DNA of 10,051 nt from Lachnospiraceae bacterium (GCA_017958465.1 JAGDCQ010000223.1:1-10051); one strand, 5' to 3'. Shown: positions 1-7,917, counted from the first letter of the stretch. Notes: generated by a model from the letters alone, not told the origin. Program-made: numbers and translations.

Positions 1-471
1 ATTATGTCAGCACCTCTGCATGATGTAGGCAAGATCAATATCCCGGATACCGTGCTCAACAAGCCCGGAAAGCTTACGGACGAAGAGTTTGAGATCATGA
101 AGACACATACTACTGCCGGAAAGAAAATCATGGAACGTGCGATAAGCACTCTTTCCGGAGAGAACTATCTTAAGGAAGCCAGGAATATGGCGGCTTACCA
201 TCATGAGCGCTGGGACGGGAAAGGATATCCGGAGGGCCTTGCAGGCGAGGTGATACCGCTCTCTGCAAGGATAATGGCTGTTGCGGACGTTTTCGATGCT
301 CTTGTCTCCCCGCGTGTTTATAAGCCGGCTTTCCCTGTTGAAAAGGCTCTTCAGATAATCCGCGAGGGTTCGGGTACACAGTTTGACCCGAAATGTGTGG
401 AAGTATTTATGGACGCACTTCCTGAGGTAATGGTAGTCTTAAAGAGATATCATGGAGATCATTATGCGTAA
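1..471 (+). CDS. HD-GYP domain protein, probable cyclic-di-GMP phosphodiesterase (5' end missing)
   Basis: Only the C-terminal 156 codons are present; the reading frame is open at base 1, so the Met codon at 4 is almost certainly internal. What is visible is most of an HD-GYP domain: the HD pair in LHDVGKINIPD (His and Asp codons at 19 and 22), the following KPGKLTDEEFEIMKTH segment with its metal-binding His, the YHHERWDGKGYP block (196-231) that gives the family its name, and the helix MAVADVFDALVSPRVYK. All residues the family uses to bind its metal centre and substrate in this part appear intact, so the enzyme is expected to hydrolyse cyclic di-GMP in the cytoplasm. Such domains commonly sit behind a receiver, sensor or membrane region, but that part lies outside the window. 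The gene ends inside the start of the hybrid kinase gene, so the two are probably co-translated. Family assignment is secure; substrate is inferred from the family. Confidence 0.93.
   Translation: MMSAPLHDVGKINIPDTVLNKPGKLTDEEFEIMKTHTTAGKKIMERAISTLSGENYLKEARNMAAYHHERWDGKGYPEGLAGEVIPLSARIMAVADVFDALVSPRVYKPAFPVEKALQIIREGSGTQFDPKCVEVFMDALPEVMVVLKRYHGDHYA
454..457 (+). promoter_or_regulatory. Ribosome binding site deciding the kinase start
   Basis: GGAG lies 6 bases before the ATG at 464 and inside the end of the HD-GYP gene. The alternative in-frame ATG at 452 has only a weaker AAAGAG-like sequence before it. With the 464 start, the overlap with the upstream stop is the 8 bases ATGCGTAA, the same form as at the ABC gene junction. 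Confidence 0.6.
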
Positions 472-3400
472 AGCTTCTGTAAAAAACAGAATAACCGCTG
501 CACTGCTGCTGATACTGCTGCTGATCCCGGTGCAGGCGCTGATGAGCGCCAAATCGCCGGCTGCACTGCAGGCAAAGGCTGCGGGCGATGTCTTCGGAAA
601 GAACGGAGGCGGTTATGCCGCCACAGGGCAGCTTGAGGGCGTGGGTTATACAACTGTCCTTTATGATGCGGACAACGGGCTTCCCACATCCGACGCAAAC
701 TGTGTGCTGTCTGCGTCAGACGGCTATATCTGGCTTGGCGGCTACGGCGGGATCCTTAAGTGCAACGGGACCTCCTTTGAACGCCTGGATTCTTCCCACG
801 GTCTTTCAAACGGGCGTATTCTCTTTGAAGATTCGAAGGGAAGGGTGTGGGTCGGAACAAACGACAATGGTATCGTTGTTATAGGGCAGGACGGATACGA
901 AACACAGCTCACCTACAAAGACGGCCTTCCTGCGTCCCAGGTGAGAGGCTTTGGCGAGGATAACCACGGGACTGTTTATGCCGGCACCTCAAACGGTGTT
1001 GCCGTGATCAGTGAAAACCTGGAGGTTAGCGTGTTTGAAGCCGAAGGGATCACGGGGCAGTATATTACTGAGCTTAACAGCGACAGCCACGGAAACATAT
1101 ACGGTGTGACAAGGAATGGGTCTGTTTTCTCGATCACACAAGGGAACCTTGCAGTCATTGTAAACGCAAGTGATCTTGGCGGCGTTGTCACCGCGGTTTA
1201 TGCGGATCCCGAAAACCAGGGGAAAGTATACCTCGGGTTTGCCACGGGAGAGCTTTTTTACGGTATCCTCGGAGCTCCTGCCTCTGCCTTTGAAAAGATA
1301 TCGATAGCGCCTCTTGAGAGCGCAGAGTTCATTACCTATGCCTGCGGGAGAGTGTGGGTGCTTTCCCTCACAAAAGCGGGATATCTTGATAAAAACGGTC
1401 ATATACACGTCCTGGACAAGCTTCCCCTGGACAATTCCCTTGAGAGCATGACTGAAGACTACCAGGGCAACCTTTGGTTTACTTCGTCAAGGCAGGGTGT
1501 TGCAAAGGTGGTAAGCTGCGATTTCCGCGATGTTTCCCGGATCACCGGCCTTGAAAAAATGGTGGTGAACACTACCTGTGTAAGGAGCGGATCCTTATAC
1601 ATCGGGACAGACAGCGGCCTTCAGATCCTGGACGATAAGGAAACACAAGTTGAGAACGAGCTCACGGAGTACCTTGCGGATACAAGGATCAGGTGCATAG
1701 TGTGCGATAACGACGATAACCTGTGGCTTTGCACTTATAACAGCGATAAAGGCCTTGTGCGCTACTCAAAGGACGGGGTCATATCAAACGTTACGGAGAA
1801 TGACGGTCTTCTTAGCAACTCTGTAAGGTGCGCTGTTGTGACAGACGACGGATCCCTTGTGGTGGGGTCGAACGGCGGCGTCAACATCCTGAACGACGGA
1901 GTGATCACAAAAAGCTTTGGAAGCGCGGAAGGGATGGACAACACCGTAGTCCTCACTGTCGCAAAGGGCAATGAAAAGTATATTTACGCAGGAACAGACG
2001 GCGGCGGCATCTACAGGCTCGGTGATGACGGAGTGAAGAAGTACGGAAGGTCGGAAGGCCTTACAAGCGACGTTATCCTGCGTATGAGATGGGACAACAG
2101 CCACAATGTTTTCTGGATCATAACATCAAATTCGATCGAATATATGAAGATAGGCGTTATCGTTAATGTAACGTCTTTCCCGTATAACAACAATTTCGAT
2201 ATTTTCCTTGACGGCAACGATAAGCTCTGGATTTTGTCGTCCCTCGGGGTTTACTGCGTCCGCGCAAATTCCATGCTGATAGACAAGGTGGACGATTATA
2301 CCCTTTACAACACAGCAAACGGTCTTCCGGGTATCCCGACAGCCAATTCCTACAGCGCATTCCTTCCGGACGGAGAGCTTTATATTGCCGAGCGGAACGG
2401 GGTATGCAGTGTAAACTTAAACGAGTTTTCGGTACCGTCGGCAGAGCTTGTTTTTGGTATCGGATCCGTTATCAGCAATAATACGAGGATCCTTCCGGGT
2501 GAGGACGGGACCTACGAGCTGCCTTCAGACTCCGGACGTATCCAGTTTATACCGAAGGTGCTGGATTACTCGCTTTCCAACCCTACGATAAGTATCTTTC
2601 TTGAGGGGAAGGAGAAGGAGGGAATAACAGCTCCGCAAAACAAGCTGACATCGCTTGAATATACCGGTCTGAAGTACGGTTCATATGTGCTCTATGTTCA
2701 GGTGGTGGATCCCGCAAAGGGCACGGTCTTCCAGGAAAAAACCTATAACATTTATAAAAGGCCGAAGTTTGGCGAGCTTGTGGTGGTAAGGGTGCTGTTT
2801 GTCGCCCTTGTTGCAGGCATTATAGGGCTTGTGGTCTGGAGGATAACGTCGGGTTCCTTTGTACGCAAGCAGCTTGAACAGGTGCGGCTCGCAAAAGAGG
2901 AAGCAGAACGGGCAAACGGAGCGAAGACCAGGTTCTTTGCTAACATCTCCCACGAGATAAGGACTCCTGTGAACACCATCATAGGTATGGACGAGATGAT
3001 CCTCAGGGAAAGCACCGAGGGCGTTCCGAAGGCCTATTGCCAGTCCATAGCAGGGTATGCAACGGATATAAAGGAAGCCTCGGGTTCTCTTCTCGATATG
3101 ATAAACAACCTTCTTGACATGTCGAAGGTGGAAGCGGGGAAAGCAACCCTTGTGGAGCAGGATTACGATACAGAGGAGTTCCTGCGTTCTGTTGTTAAGA
3201 TGATCCGTGTACGGAGCGACGATAAGAAGCTCAGCTTTCTCGTTAAGGTCGCGCCGGAGCTTCCGACCCGTCTTTTCGGCGATGCCGGGAAGATAAAGCA
3301 GATACTCCTGAACCTTCTTACAAATGCCGTGAAGTATACGGAGTATGGCGGGATAACGCTTACTGTCAATGTGATCTCAAAAACAGATGAGACTTGTTCT

Positions 3401-4096
3401 CTTGAGTTTTCCGTTAAGGATTCCGGCATCGGGATCAAGCAGGAGGATATGGAAAGGCTGTTCTATGCCTACGAAAGGCTTGATGAGGAGAAAAACAACG
3501 GCGTTCAGGGAACAGGGCTCGGGCTCGATATTTCCCGCCGTTATGCGGAACTTATGGGCGGAACCTTACGCTGCGAGAGCACTTACGGAGAGGGCTCGGA
3601 GTTTTTCTTCACGGTTGAACAGAAGATAGTGGACGGAAAAGAGATCCGTGAATTTACAGAGAGCATCGACGATATAATACACGGCCCGTATGTGCCGCAG
3701 TTTATAGCACCGGATGCGGATGTGCTGGTGGTTGACGACAGTCCGATGAACCTTACGGTCATCAAGAACCTCCTTCGTGAGACCAAGATGTTCGTTACCA
3801 CAGCCGGAAGCGGCGAGGAGTGCCTTGAAAAGATCAGGTACGGCAACTTCGACATAGTCCTGCTGGATTATCTGATGCCCGGGATGGACGGCGTTGAAAC
3901 GGTACAGCGGATCCGTGAGACACACCCCGACCTGCCTGTTTATGCTCTCACGGCAAACGCCGCTCAGACAGAGAACTTTTACGTTTCAAAGGGCTTTAAC
4001 GGGTGTCTTTTGAAACCGGTGGATACAGCACTTTTGGAAAAAACCATAATGAAGCACCTTCCGGAAGAAATGCTGGTGAAGAAGGAACAGCTTTGA
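464..4096 (+). CDS. Hybrid sensor histidine kinase with extracellular beta-propeller and C-terminal receiver
   Basis: A 1210-residue membrane signalling protein, numbered from the Met at 464. The ATG at 452 would add four residues. Order: a signal peptide (basic start, then the hydrophobic stretch ITAALLLILLLIPVQAL); about residues 50-690 of two-component-regulator propeller repeats, with recurring 'GLP/GLS...DG..W.G....G' units; a Y_Y_Y-type beta domain (about 695-760, ending near YVLYVQVVDP); one membrane helix (about 772-795); HisKA with phospho-acceptor His830 in ISHEIRTP; HATPase with N-box Asn954, DSGIGI (986-991) and GTGLGL (1016-1021); and a receiver with Asp1091-Asp1092, phospho-acceptor Asp1135 and Lys1184. 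All catalytic residues are present. Established for the family: an outside ligand triggers autophosphorylation, then transfer to the receiver. Unlike the well-known Bacteroides hybrid regulators, no AraC-type DNA-binding domain follows; the protein stops about 20 residues after the receiver Lys. The ligand is unknown. The gene overlaps the HD-GYP gene and lies 48 bases before the ABC pair, consistent with one operon. Confidence 0.93.
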   Translation: MRKASVKNRITAALLLILLLIPVQALMSAKSPAALQAKAAGDVFGKNGGGYAATGQLEGVGYTTVLYDADNGLPTSDANCVLSASDGYIWLGGYGGILKCNGTSFERLDSSHGLSNGRILFEDSKGRVWVGTNDNGIVVIGQDGYETQLTYKDGLPASQVRGFGEDNHGTVYAGTSNGVAVISENLEVSVFEAEGITGQYITELNSDSHGNIYGVTRNGSVFSITQGNLAVIVNASDLGGVVTAVYADPENQGKVYLGFATGELFYGILGAPASAFEKISIAPLESAEFITYACGRVWVLSLTKAGYLDKNGHIHVLDKLPLDNSLESMTEDYQGNLWFTSSRQGVAKVVSCDFRDVSRITGLEKMVVNTTCVRSGSLYIGTDSGLQILDDKETQVENELTEYLADTRIRCIVCDNDDNLWLCTYNSDKGLVRYSKDGVISNVTENDGLLSNSVRCAVVTDDGSLVVGSNGGVNILNDGVITKSFGSAEGMDNTVVLTVAKGNEKYIYAGTDGGGIYRLGDDGVKKYGRSEGLTSDVILRMRWDNSHNVFWIITSNSIEYMKIGVIVNVTSFPYNNNFDIFLDGNDKLWILSSLGVYCVRANSMLIDKVDDYTLYNTANGLPGIPTANSYSAFLPDGELYIAERNGVCSVNLNEFSVPSAELVFGIGSVISNNTRILPGEDGTYELPSDSGRIQFIPKVLDYSLSNPTISIFLEGKEKEGITAPQNKLTSLEYTGLKYGSYVLYVQVVDPAKGTVFQEKTYNIYKRPKFGELVVVRVLFVALVAGIIGLVVWRITSGSFVRKQLEQVRLAKEEAERANGAKTRFFANISHEIRTPVNTIIGMDEMILRESTEGVPKAYCQSIAGYATDIKEASGSLLDMINNLLDMSKVEAGKATLVEQDYDTEEFLRSVVKMIRVRSDDKKLSFLVKVAPELPTRLFGDAGKIKQILLNLLTNAVKYTEYGGITLTVNVISKTDETCSLEFSVKDSGIGIKQEDMERLFYAYERLDEEKNNGVQGTGLGLDISRRYAELMGGTLRCESTYGEGSEFFFTVEQKIVDGKEIREFTESIDDIIHGPYVPQFIAPDADVLVVDDSPMNLTVIKNLLRETKMFVTTAGSGEECLEKIRYGNFDIVLLDYLMPGMDGVETVQRIRETHPDLPVYALTANAAQTENFYVSKGFNGCLLKPVDTALLEKTIMKHLPEEMLVKKEQL

Positions 4097-4132
4097 AACA
4101 ATGCCCGTCAGGGGCGGAACTTGCATAGATGC

Positions 4133-4138
4133 AGGGAG
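4133..4138 (+). promoter_or_regulatory. Ribosome binding site of the first ABC gene
   Basis: AGGGAG lies 6 bases before the ATG at 4145. It selects this start over the in-frame TTG at 4121, which would add eight residues (MHRCREKT) and has no good ribosome binding site. Confidence 0.75.
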
Positions 4139-4144
4139 AAAACC

Positions 4145-5986
4145 ATGGACACTATCAGATTTGGCCTTAAGTACCTTAAGGGCTCTGTTTGGAAGATCAT
4201 AGTCTCGGAGATCATAAGTTTCACCGGAATCCTTGGCGACCTTTTCCTGCCCCTCATAACAGGTATCCTTGTGGATTTCGTTATCAGGGACAGCGAAGTT
4301 AAGGAGTCTAGCGGCGGGATCTTCCATTTCCTCCTCACCGGGAAATACGGTGAGGTTCATTCCATGCGCCTTTTTATCACTATCGCCATAACCTATACGA
4401 TATTTGTTGCGGCAAGGCTGATCCTGATCTATATAAGGGATATCCTTCAGGAGCTGGTGGGGCTGGAGCTTGAGACCAAGCTGCGTTACGCGACTTACCA
4501 CAAGCTGATGGAGCTCGATTCCCAGACTATATCGGACTACAACTCCGGCGAGCTGCTCCAGATCCTGAACAGCGATACTATCATGTACAAGGAGCTTTTT
4601 GCCCACAGGATACCGTACTTTGGCGACAGTCTCTTTATACTTGCGACGGCGGTGTTCTTCCTTTCCGGGATCAACATCTGGTTCATCGTCATCCCCATAA
4701 TCCTTATGCCGCTCATCGCCGCTACTGTCATGAATTTCAGGAAGCGGGCGAAGGAAAACTTCCAGGAGATCCGTAAGGCCAGCAGCAATATGAACCTCAC
4801 GGTGCAGGAAAACATAGCGGCTGTGCGTATTATCCGTTCCTTTACGAATGAAAAGGCGGAGCTTGACAAGTTTGACAAGGTAAATGAGGCTTTCTTCGAT
4901 AAGAACATCAACCAGATCAAGCTTTCATCGAAGTTTGATGCGACCCTCAATATCCTCAAGCAAACGGCTTACGTCGGAACCCTTGTGATAGGCGGGTTTG
5001 TGGCGATCCGCGGGGATATGTCGGTGGGTGATATCCTGGCGTCCGCTTCTTACGTTATGATGGTCATGAACCAGATCGCCAGCATCAACAACCACATCTT
5101 CAATATGCAGCGTCAGACAGTGGCCGGCTATGAACTTAAGCGGTTTATGGACTGCGAGAGCAAAGTGCCCGACAATGCTGAGACCCAGCTTGCTTCCTAC
5201 ACGCCAGATATCGAGATGAAGAACGTTTCCCTGACAATAGGCGAGCAGAAGATACTGAAAGACATTAATGTCAGCATCCCCTACGGAAAGAAGCTCGGGA
5301 TCGTTGGGCCCACGGGCAGCGGAAAGAGTGTGCTCATAAAGTTCCTTGTGAGGACCAGGGACGTTACCGGCGGCGAGATCCTTATAGACGGAAAAGATAT
5401 AAAGGAATACTCGTTAAAGAGCCTGAGAGATATGTATTCCTACGTGTTCCAGGATGTTTTCCTGTTCTCAAACACCGTGGATTCAAATATAGCTTATTCA
5501 AACCCGGATATAGAGGAAAACATGGTGGTGAGGGCAGCGACAAAGGCCCAGGCACACGGCTTTATCCAGGGGCTTTCCGAGGGTTACAGGACCATCATCG
5601 GCGAGAGAGGACTTGGTATATCCGGCGGTCAGAAACAGCGTGTTTCTGTTGCCCGTGCGTTCCTTAAAAACGCGCCGGTGCTTGTACTTGACGACTCAAC
5701 GAGCGCGCTTGACGTCGAGACCGAGAGGCGTTTGTTAAAGGTCATTTATGAGGATTTCACGGATAAGACGGTGATCATCACCGCACACAGGCTTTCCTCC
5801 GTAAAGAACTGCGACGAGATACTGTATCTTGACGACGGTGAGATAGTGGAGCGCGGCACTTTTGACGAGCTGATGGCGCTTAACGGCAGGTTTGCGCATG
5901 TTTACAATGTGCAGGTCGAGCAGCAGAACGCCCTTGCGGATTACGATTCCGCGGCTTCGAGAATGGAGGCGGTGGACAATGGCTAA
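4145..5986 (+). CDS. ABC exporter half-transporter with degenerate ATP site (heterodimer subunit 1)
   Basis: A 613-residue protein with an N-terminal type IV ABC exporter membrane domain of about six helices (near 16-47, 76-97, 160-176, 178-197 and two before about 320) fused to an ATPase domain from about 355. The loop between helices 1 and 2 (about 48-75) is rather long. ATPase motifs: Walker A GPTGSGKS (388-395), Q-loop Gln in YVFQDVFLF, signature ISGGQ (492-496), Walker B ending LDDSTSALD, and H-loop His548. The residue after the Walker B Asp is Asp517, where active ABC ATPases carry a catalytic Glu. This change is the known mark of the non-hydrolysing site in heterodimeric exporters such as TM287/288, LmrCD and BmrCD. 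The gene shares 8 bases with the next half-transporter gene, so the two proteins should pair. The cargo (drug, lipid or peptide) cannot be read from the sequence; no peptidase or accessory domain is present. A 48-base gap without a terminator follows the kinase gene. Confidence 0.95.
   Translation: MDTIRFGLKYLKGSVWKIIVSEIISFTGILGDLFLPLITGILVDFVIRDSEVKESSGGIFHFLLTGKYGEVHSMRLFITIAITYTIFVAARLILIYIRDILQELVGLELETKLRYATYHKLMELDSQTISDYNSGELLQILNSDTIMYKELFAHRIPYFGDSLFILATAVFFLSGINIWFIVIPIILMPLIAATVMNFRKRAKENFQEIRKASSNMNLTVQENIAAVRIIRSFTNEKAELDKFDKVNEAFFDKNINQIKLSSKFDATLNILKQTAYVGTLVIGGFVAIRGDMSVGDILASASYVMMVMNQIASINNHIFNMQRQTVAGYELKRFMDCESKVPDNAETQLASYTPDIEMKNVSLTIGEQKILKDINVSIPYGKKLGIVGPTGSGKSVLIKFLVRTRDVTGGEILIDGKDIKEYSLKSLRDMYSYVFQDVFLFSNTVDSNIAYSNPDIEENMVVRAATKAQAHGFIQGLSEGYRTIIGERGLGISGGQKQRVSVARAFLKNAPVLVLDDSTSALDVETERRLLKVIYEDFTDKTVIITAHRLSSVKNCDEILYLDDGEIVERGTFDELMALNGRFAHVYNVQVEQQNALADYDSAASRMEAVDNG
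5965..5969 (+). promoter_or_regulatory. Ribosome binding site of the second ABC gene
   Basis: GGAGG lies 9 bases before the ATG at 5979, inside the last codons of the first ABC gene. It selects this start over upstream in-frame Met codons such as the one at 5892, which would add 29 basic, non-ABC-like residues read from the other gene's frame. Confidence 0.75.
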
Positions 5987-7745
5987 GAGAAACACCTATT
6001 TCCAGGATGAAGTCATCGAAAGAAAGATAGACATGAAGCAGATCGGGCGCACCCTGCGCTATGTGCTCCCGCATAAAAAGGTATTTCTGCTCATGGGAGT
6101 GCTGATGGTGGTAACCTCTGTGGTTTCGCTCCTTCCGCCTATGCTCCTTAAGACAATAGTGGATGTTGTGGTGCCAAACCGCGATCACAAGCTTTTGGTA
6201 CTCGTTGCGGCAAGCCTTATCTTCCTTTCGATAGTTGAGATCGTCTCTACTTTCGTACAGACAAGGGTACTTGGACGGACCGGCAACAGGATCATAGCGT
6301 CCATCCGCCGTGACATCTTTGAGCAGCTGCAAAAACTGCCTTTTGAGTACTTTGACAACCGCCCTGACGGAAAGATAGTCGTAAGGGTAACAGAATATAT
6401 CAACGGTCTTTCCACCTTCTTCTCGGACTACGTGATGATGTTCTCCATCTATATCATGAAGATCATCGTAGTTACCGTGTTCATGCTGGTTTTAAGCCCG
6501 CTTTTGACGCTTATAGTCTTTATCACCGTTATCCCTATGATGGTGCTGGTCTTCCTGCTGCGTTATTCCATCAGGAAGCAGTTTGGCACACACAGGGCAA
6601 AGGTCTCGAACCGTACGGCTTTCCTTGTGGAGTCCATAATGGGTGAGCAGATAGTAAAGAACTACAACAGGATCGAGCTGAACGAGAAGACCTACGAAGA
6701 AGTGCATATGGCCAGCGTAAAGCAGTGGCTGAAGATTGTTTACCGCACCAGGCTCAACCACCCGATAGTCCAGGGATTCTGGCACTTTGGAACACTTGCT
6801 ATCTACTGTGTCGCGCTTTCCATGATCCTTGGCGGGGATGCGATCATAACAGCAGGTACGGTCATCACTTTTACAAGCTATATGAGCAATTTCTCGGGGC
6901 CTATCAGCCAGATAGCCTCGATCATACAGGATCTTGCGCAGGTGAGTTCAAACCTCGAGCAGGTATTTGATACGATCGACTATCCAGTGACGATAAAGGA
7001 TAAGCCGGATGCCACAGTGCTGAAGGACGTTGAAGGGCGCGTGGACTTCGAGGATGTGACCTTTGCGTATGAACCGGGCGTGAATATCCTCGAACATTTC
7101 AACCTGAGCGTAAAGCCCGGGGAGACTATAGCCCTTGTTGGCCCTACCGGCGCCGGAAAGACTACTGTCATCAATATGCTCACAAGGTTTTATGATGTGC
7201 AGGAAGGCAGCGTGAAGATAGACGGGAAGGATGTAAGGGATGTGACTCTTCGGTCGCTGCGTACCGAGGTGGGCGTCCTTATGCAGGATCCGTTCATCTT
7301 CAAAGGGACCATAATCGACAATATCCGTTACGGCAAGCTTGATGCCACTGATGAGGAGTGCATAGAAGCTGCGAAGAAGATATACGGCGACAAGTTCATC
7401 GCCAAGTTCGACGGCGGGTACTACCATGAGCTGGAGGAGCGCGGCGAAGGGCTTTCAGCCGGTGAAAAGCAGCTGATAAGCTTTGCAAGGATAATCTTAA
7501 AGGACCCTTCTGTTGTAGTGCTTGACGAGGCGACGAGCGCCATAGATACAGAGACGGAGATGCTGATAAAGGAGATGCTTGATGTCCTTTTGAAGGACAG
7601 GACAGCGTTCATAGTGGCTCACAGGCTTTCAACCATCAGGAATGCCGACAGGATCCTTTATATCAGCAATAAAAACATTGCCGAGCAGGGCACGCACGAA
7701 GAGCTTATGGCAAAACGCGGGCTCTATTGGGAACTTGCAAGATAA
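5979..7745 (+). CDS. ABC exporter half-transporter with canonical Walker B (heterodimer subunit 2)
   Basis: A 588-residue half-transporter of the same architecture as its upstream neighbour: membrane helices near 36-58 and 72-93, a helix pair in the VMMFSIYIMKIIVV...VLVFLL region and two more before about 320, then an ATPase domain. Motifs: Walker A GPTGAGKT (388-395), Q-loop Gln in VLMQDPFIF, signature LSAGE (492-496), Walker B LDEATSAID with catalytic Glu517, and H-loop His548. The signature departs from LSGGQ at its third and fifth positions. Together with Asp517 in subunit 1 this predicts one competent site (subunit 2 Walker motifs with subunit 1 signature) and one degenerate site (subunit 1 Walker motifs with subunit 2 signature). 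The start overlaps the upstream stop by 8 bases (ATGGCTAA), which suggests translational coupling and balanced amounts of both subunits. The stop codon lies directly beside the terminator. Family is certain; the exported compound is unknown. Confidence 0.95.
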   Translation: MAKRNTYFQDEVIERKIDMKQIGRTLRYVLPHKKVFLLMGVLMVVTSVVSLLPPMLLKTIVDVVVPNRDHKLLVLVAASLIFLSIVEIVSTFVQTRVLGRTGNRIIASIRRDIFEQLQKLPFEYFDNRPDGKIVVRVTEYINGLSTFFSDYVMMFSIYIMKIIVVTVFMLVLSPLLTLIVFITVIPMMVLVFLLRYSIRKQFGTHRAKVSNRTAFLVESIMGEQIVKNYNRIELNEKTYEEVHMASVKQWLKIVYRTRLNHPIVQGFWHFGTLAIYCVALSMILGGDAIITAGTVITFTSYMSNFSGPISQIASIIQDLAQVSSNLEQVFDTIDYPVTIKDKPDATVLKDVEGRVDFEDVTFAYEPGVNILEHFNLSVKPGETIALVGPTGAGKTTVINMLTRFYDVQEGSVKIDGKDVRDVTLRSLRTEVGVLMQDPFIFKGTIIDNIRYGKLDATDEECIEAAKKIYGDKFIAKFDGGYYHELEERGEGLSAGEKQLISFARIILKDPSVVVLDEATSAIDTETEMLIKEMLDVLLKDRTAFIVAHRLSTIRNADRILYISNKNIAEQGTHEELMAKRGLYWELAR

Positions 7746-7746
7746 A

Positions 7747-7774
7747 AAAATCCCGCGGGAAACCGCGGGATTTT
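7747..7774. terminator. Bidirectional intrinsic terminator
   Basis: A perfect 12-bp inverted repeat (AAAATCCCGCGG at 7747-7758 with CCGCGGGATTTT at 7763-7774) encloses the 4-base loop GAAA, a GNRA-type tetraloop on the plus strand. Read on plus, it is followed by only four Ts (7771-7774, within the stem) and ends the ABC operon one base after its stop codon. Read on minus, the stem runs into seven Ts (complement of 7744-7750) and ends the tRNA-Ser transcript. The T run of the minus-strand terminator overlaps the ABC stop codon. The signal looks stronger in the tRNA direction. Confidence 0.92.
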
Positions 7775-7778
7775 CAAA

Positions 7779-7864
7779 CGGAGCCGGTGGGATTCGAACC
7801 CACGAGCCCTTGCGGGCTACCTGATTTCGAGTCAGGGCCGTTATGACCACTTCGATACAGCTCC
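7779..7864 (-). tRNA. tRNA-Ser (anticodon CGA)
   Basis: Read on the minus strand, the gene folds as a complete class II tRNA. The acceptor stem GGAGCTG pairs with CGGCTCC (one T-G wobble). The anticodon stem CCTGA/TCAGG holds the loop CTCGAAA with anticodon CGA (complement of 7827-7829), which reads UCG serine codons. The long variable arm AGCCC-GCAA-GGGCT is typical of serine tRNAs. The T stem GTGGG/CCCAC holds the loop TTCGAAT. The discriminator base is G, as expected for serine. The CCA end is not encoded (GTTT follows), so it must be added by the nucleotidyltransferase. The short D stem (TCG/CGG) contains one wobble pair. A promoter lies just upstream and a terminator just downstream, so it is probably transcribed as a single-gene unit. 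Confidence 0.97.
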
Positions 7865-7888
7865 AAAGTTCTTTAACGAACAAAGTGC

Positions 7889-7917
7889 ATTGTAACATAT
7901 CGCAAATAATAATACAA
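7889..7917 (-). promoter_or_regulatory. Promoter of the tRNA-Ser gene
   Basis: On the minus strand, TTGTAT (complement of 7912-7917) and TACAAT (complement of 7889-7894) are separated by exactly 17 bases, a good sigma-A match. Transcription would start near 7882, leaving a short leader of about 18 bases before the mature tRNA 5' end at 7864. Confidence 0.7.

Noticed and set aside
4..6. The ATG at 4 as the true start of the HD-GYP gene.
   Set aside because: The frame is open to base 1 and the domain would begin only a few residues before its HD motif, lacking the usual first part of the domain; the gene is simply cut by the window edge.
4103..4115. A small hairpin (GCCC, 5-base loop, GGGC) between the kinase and the first ABC gene, possibly a terminator.
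   Set aside because: The stem is only 4 bp and no T run follows, so it should not stop transcription.
4121..4144. An upstream TTG start for the first ABC gene.
   Set aside because: There is no good ribosome binding site before it, while AGGGAG sits 6 bases before the ATG at 4145, and the extra residues do not look like an ABC N-terminus.
3986..4606. A 206-codon minus-strand open frame across the kinase/ABC junction.
   Set aside because: It is antisense to two clear genes in one codon-phase shadow, with no recognisable domain. Other long antisense frames (989-1408, 3566-3925, 5880-6332, 6948-7427) were rejected for the same reason.
7642..7824. A 60-codon plus-strand open frame ending in GGIRTHEPLRAT, and its minus-strand counterpart 7629-7898 with WVRIPPAP.
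   Set aside because: Both are well-known false translations across a tRNA gene; they overlap the tRNA-Ser, the terminator and the ABC gene end and have no ribosome binding site.
7779..7864. The tRNA-Ser as an integration site for a mobile element.
   Set aside because: No integrase gene, direct repeat of the tRNA 3' end or mobile-element gene is seen on either side within the window.
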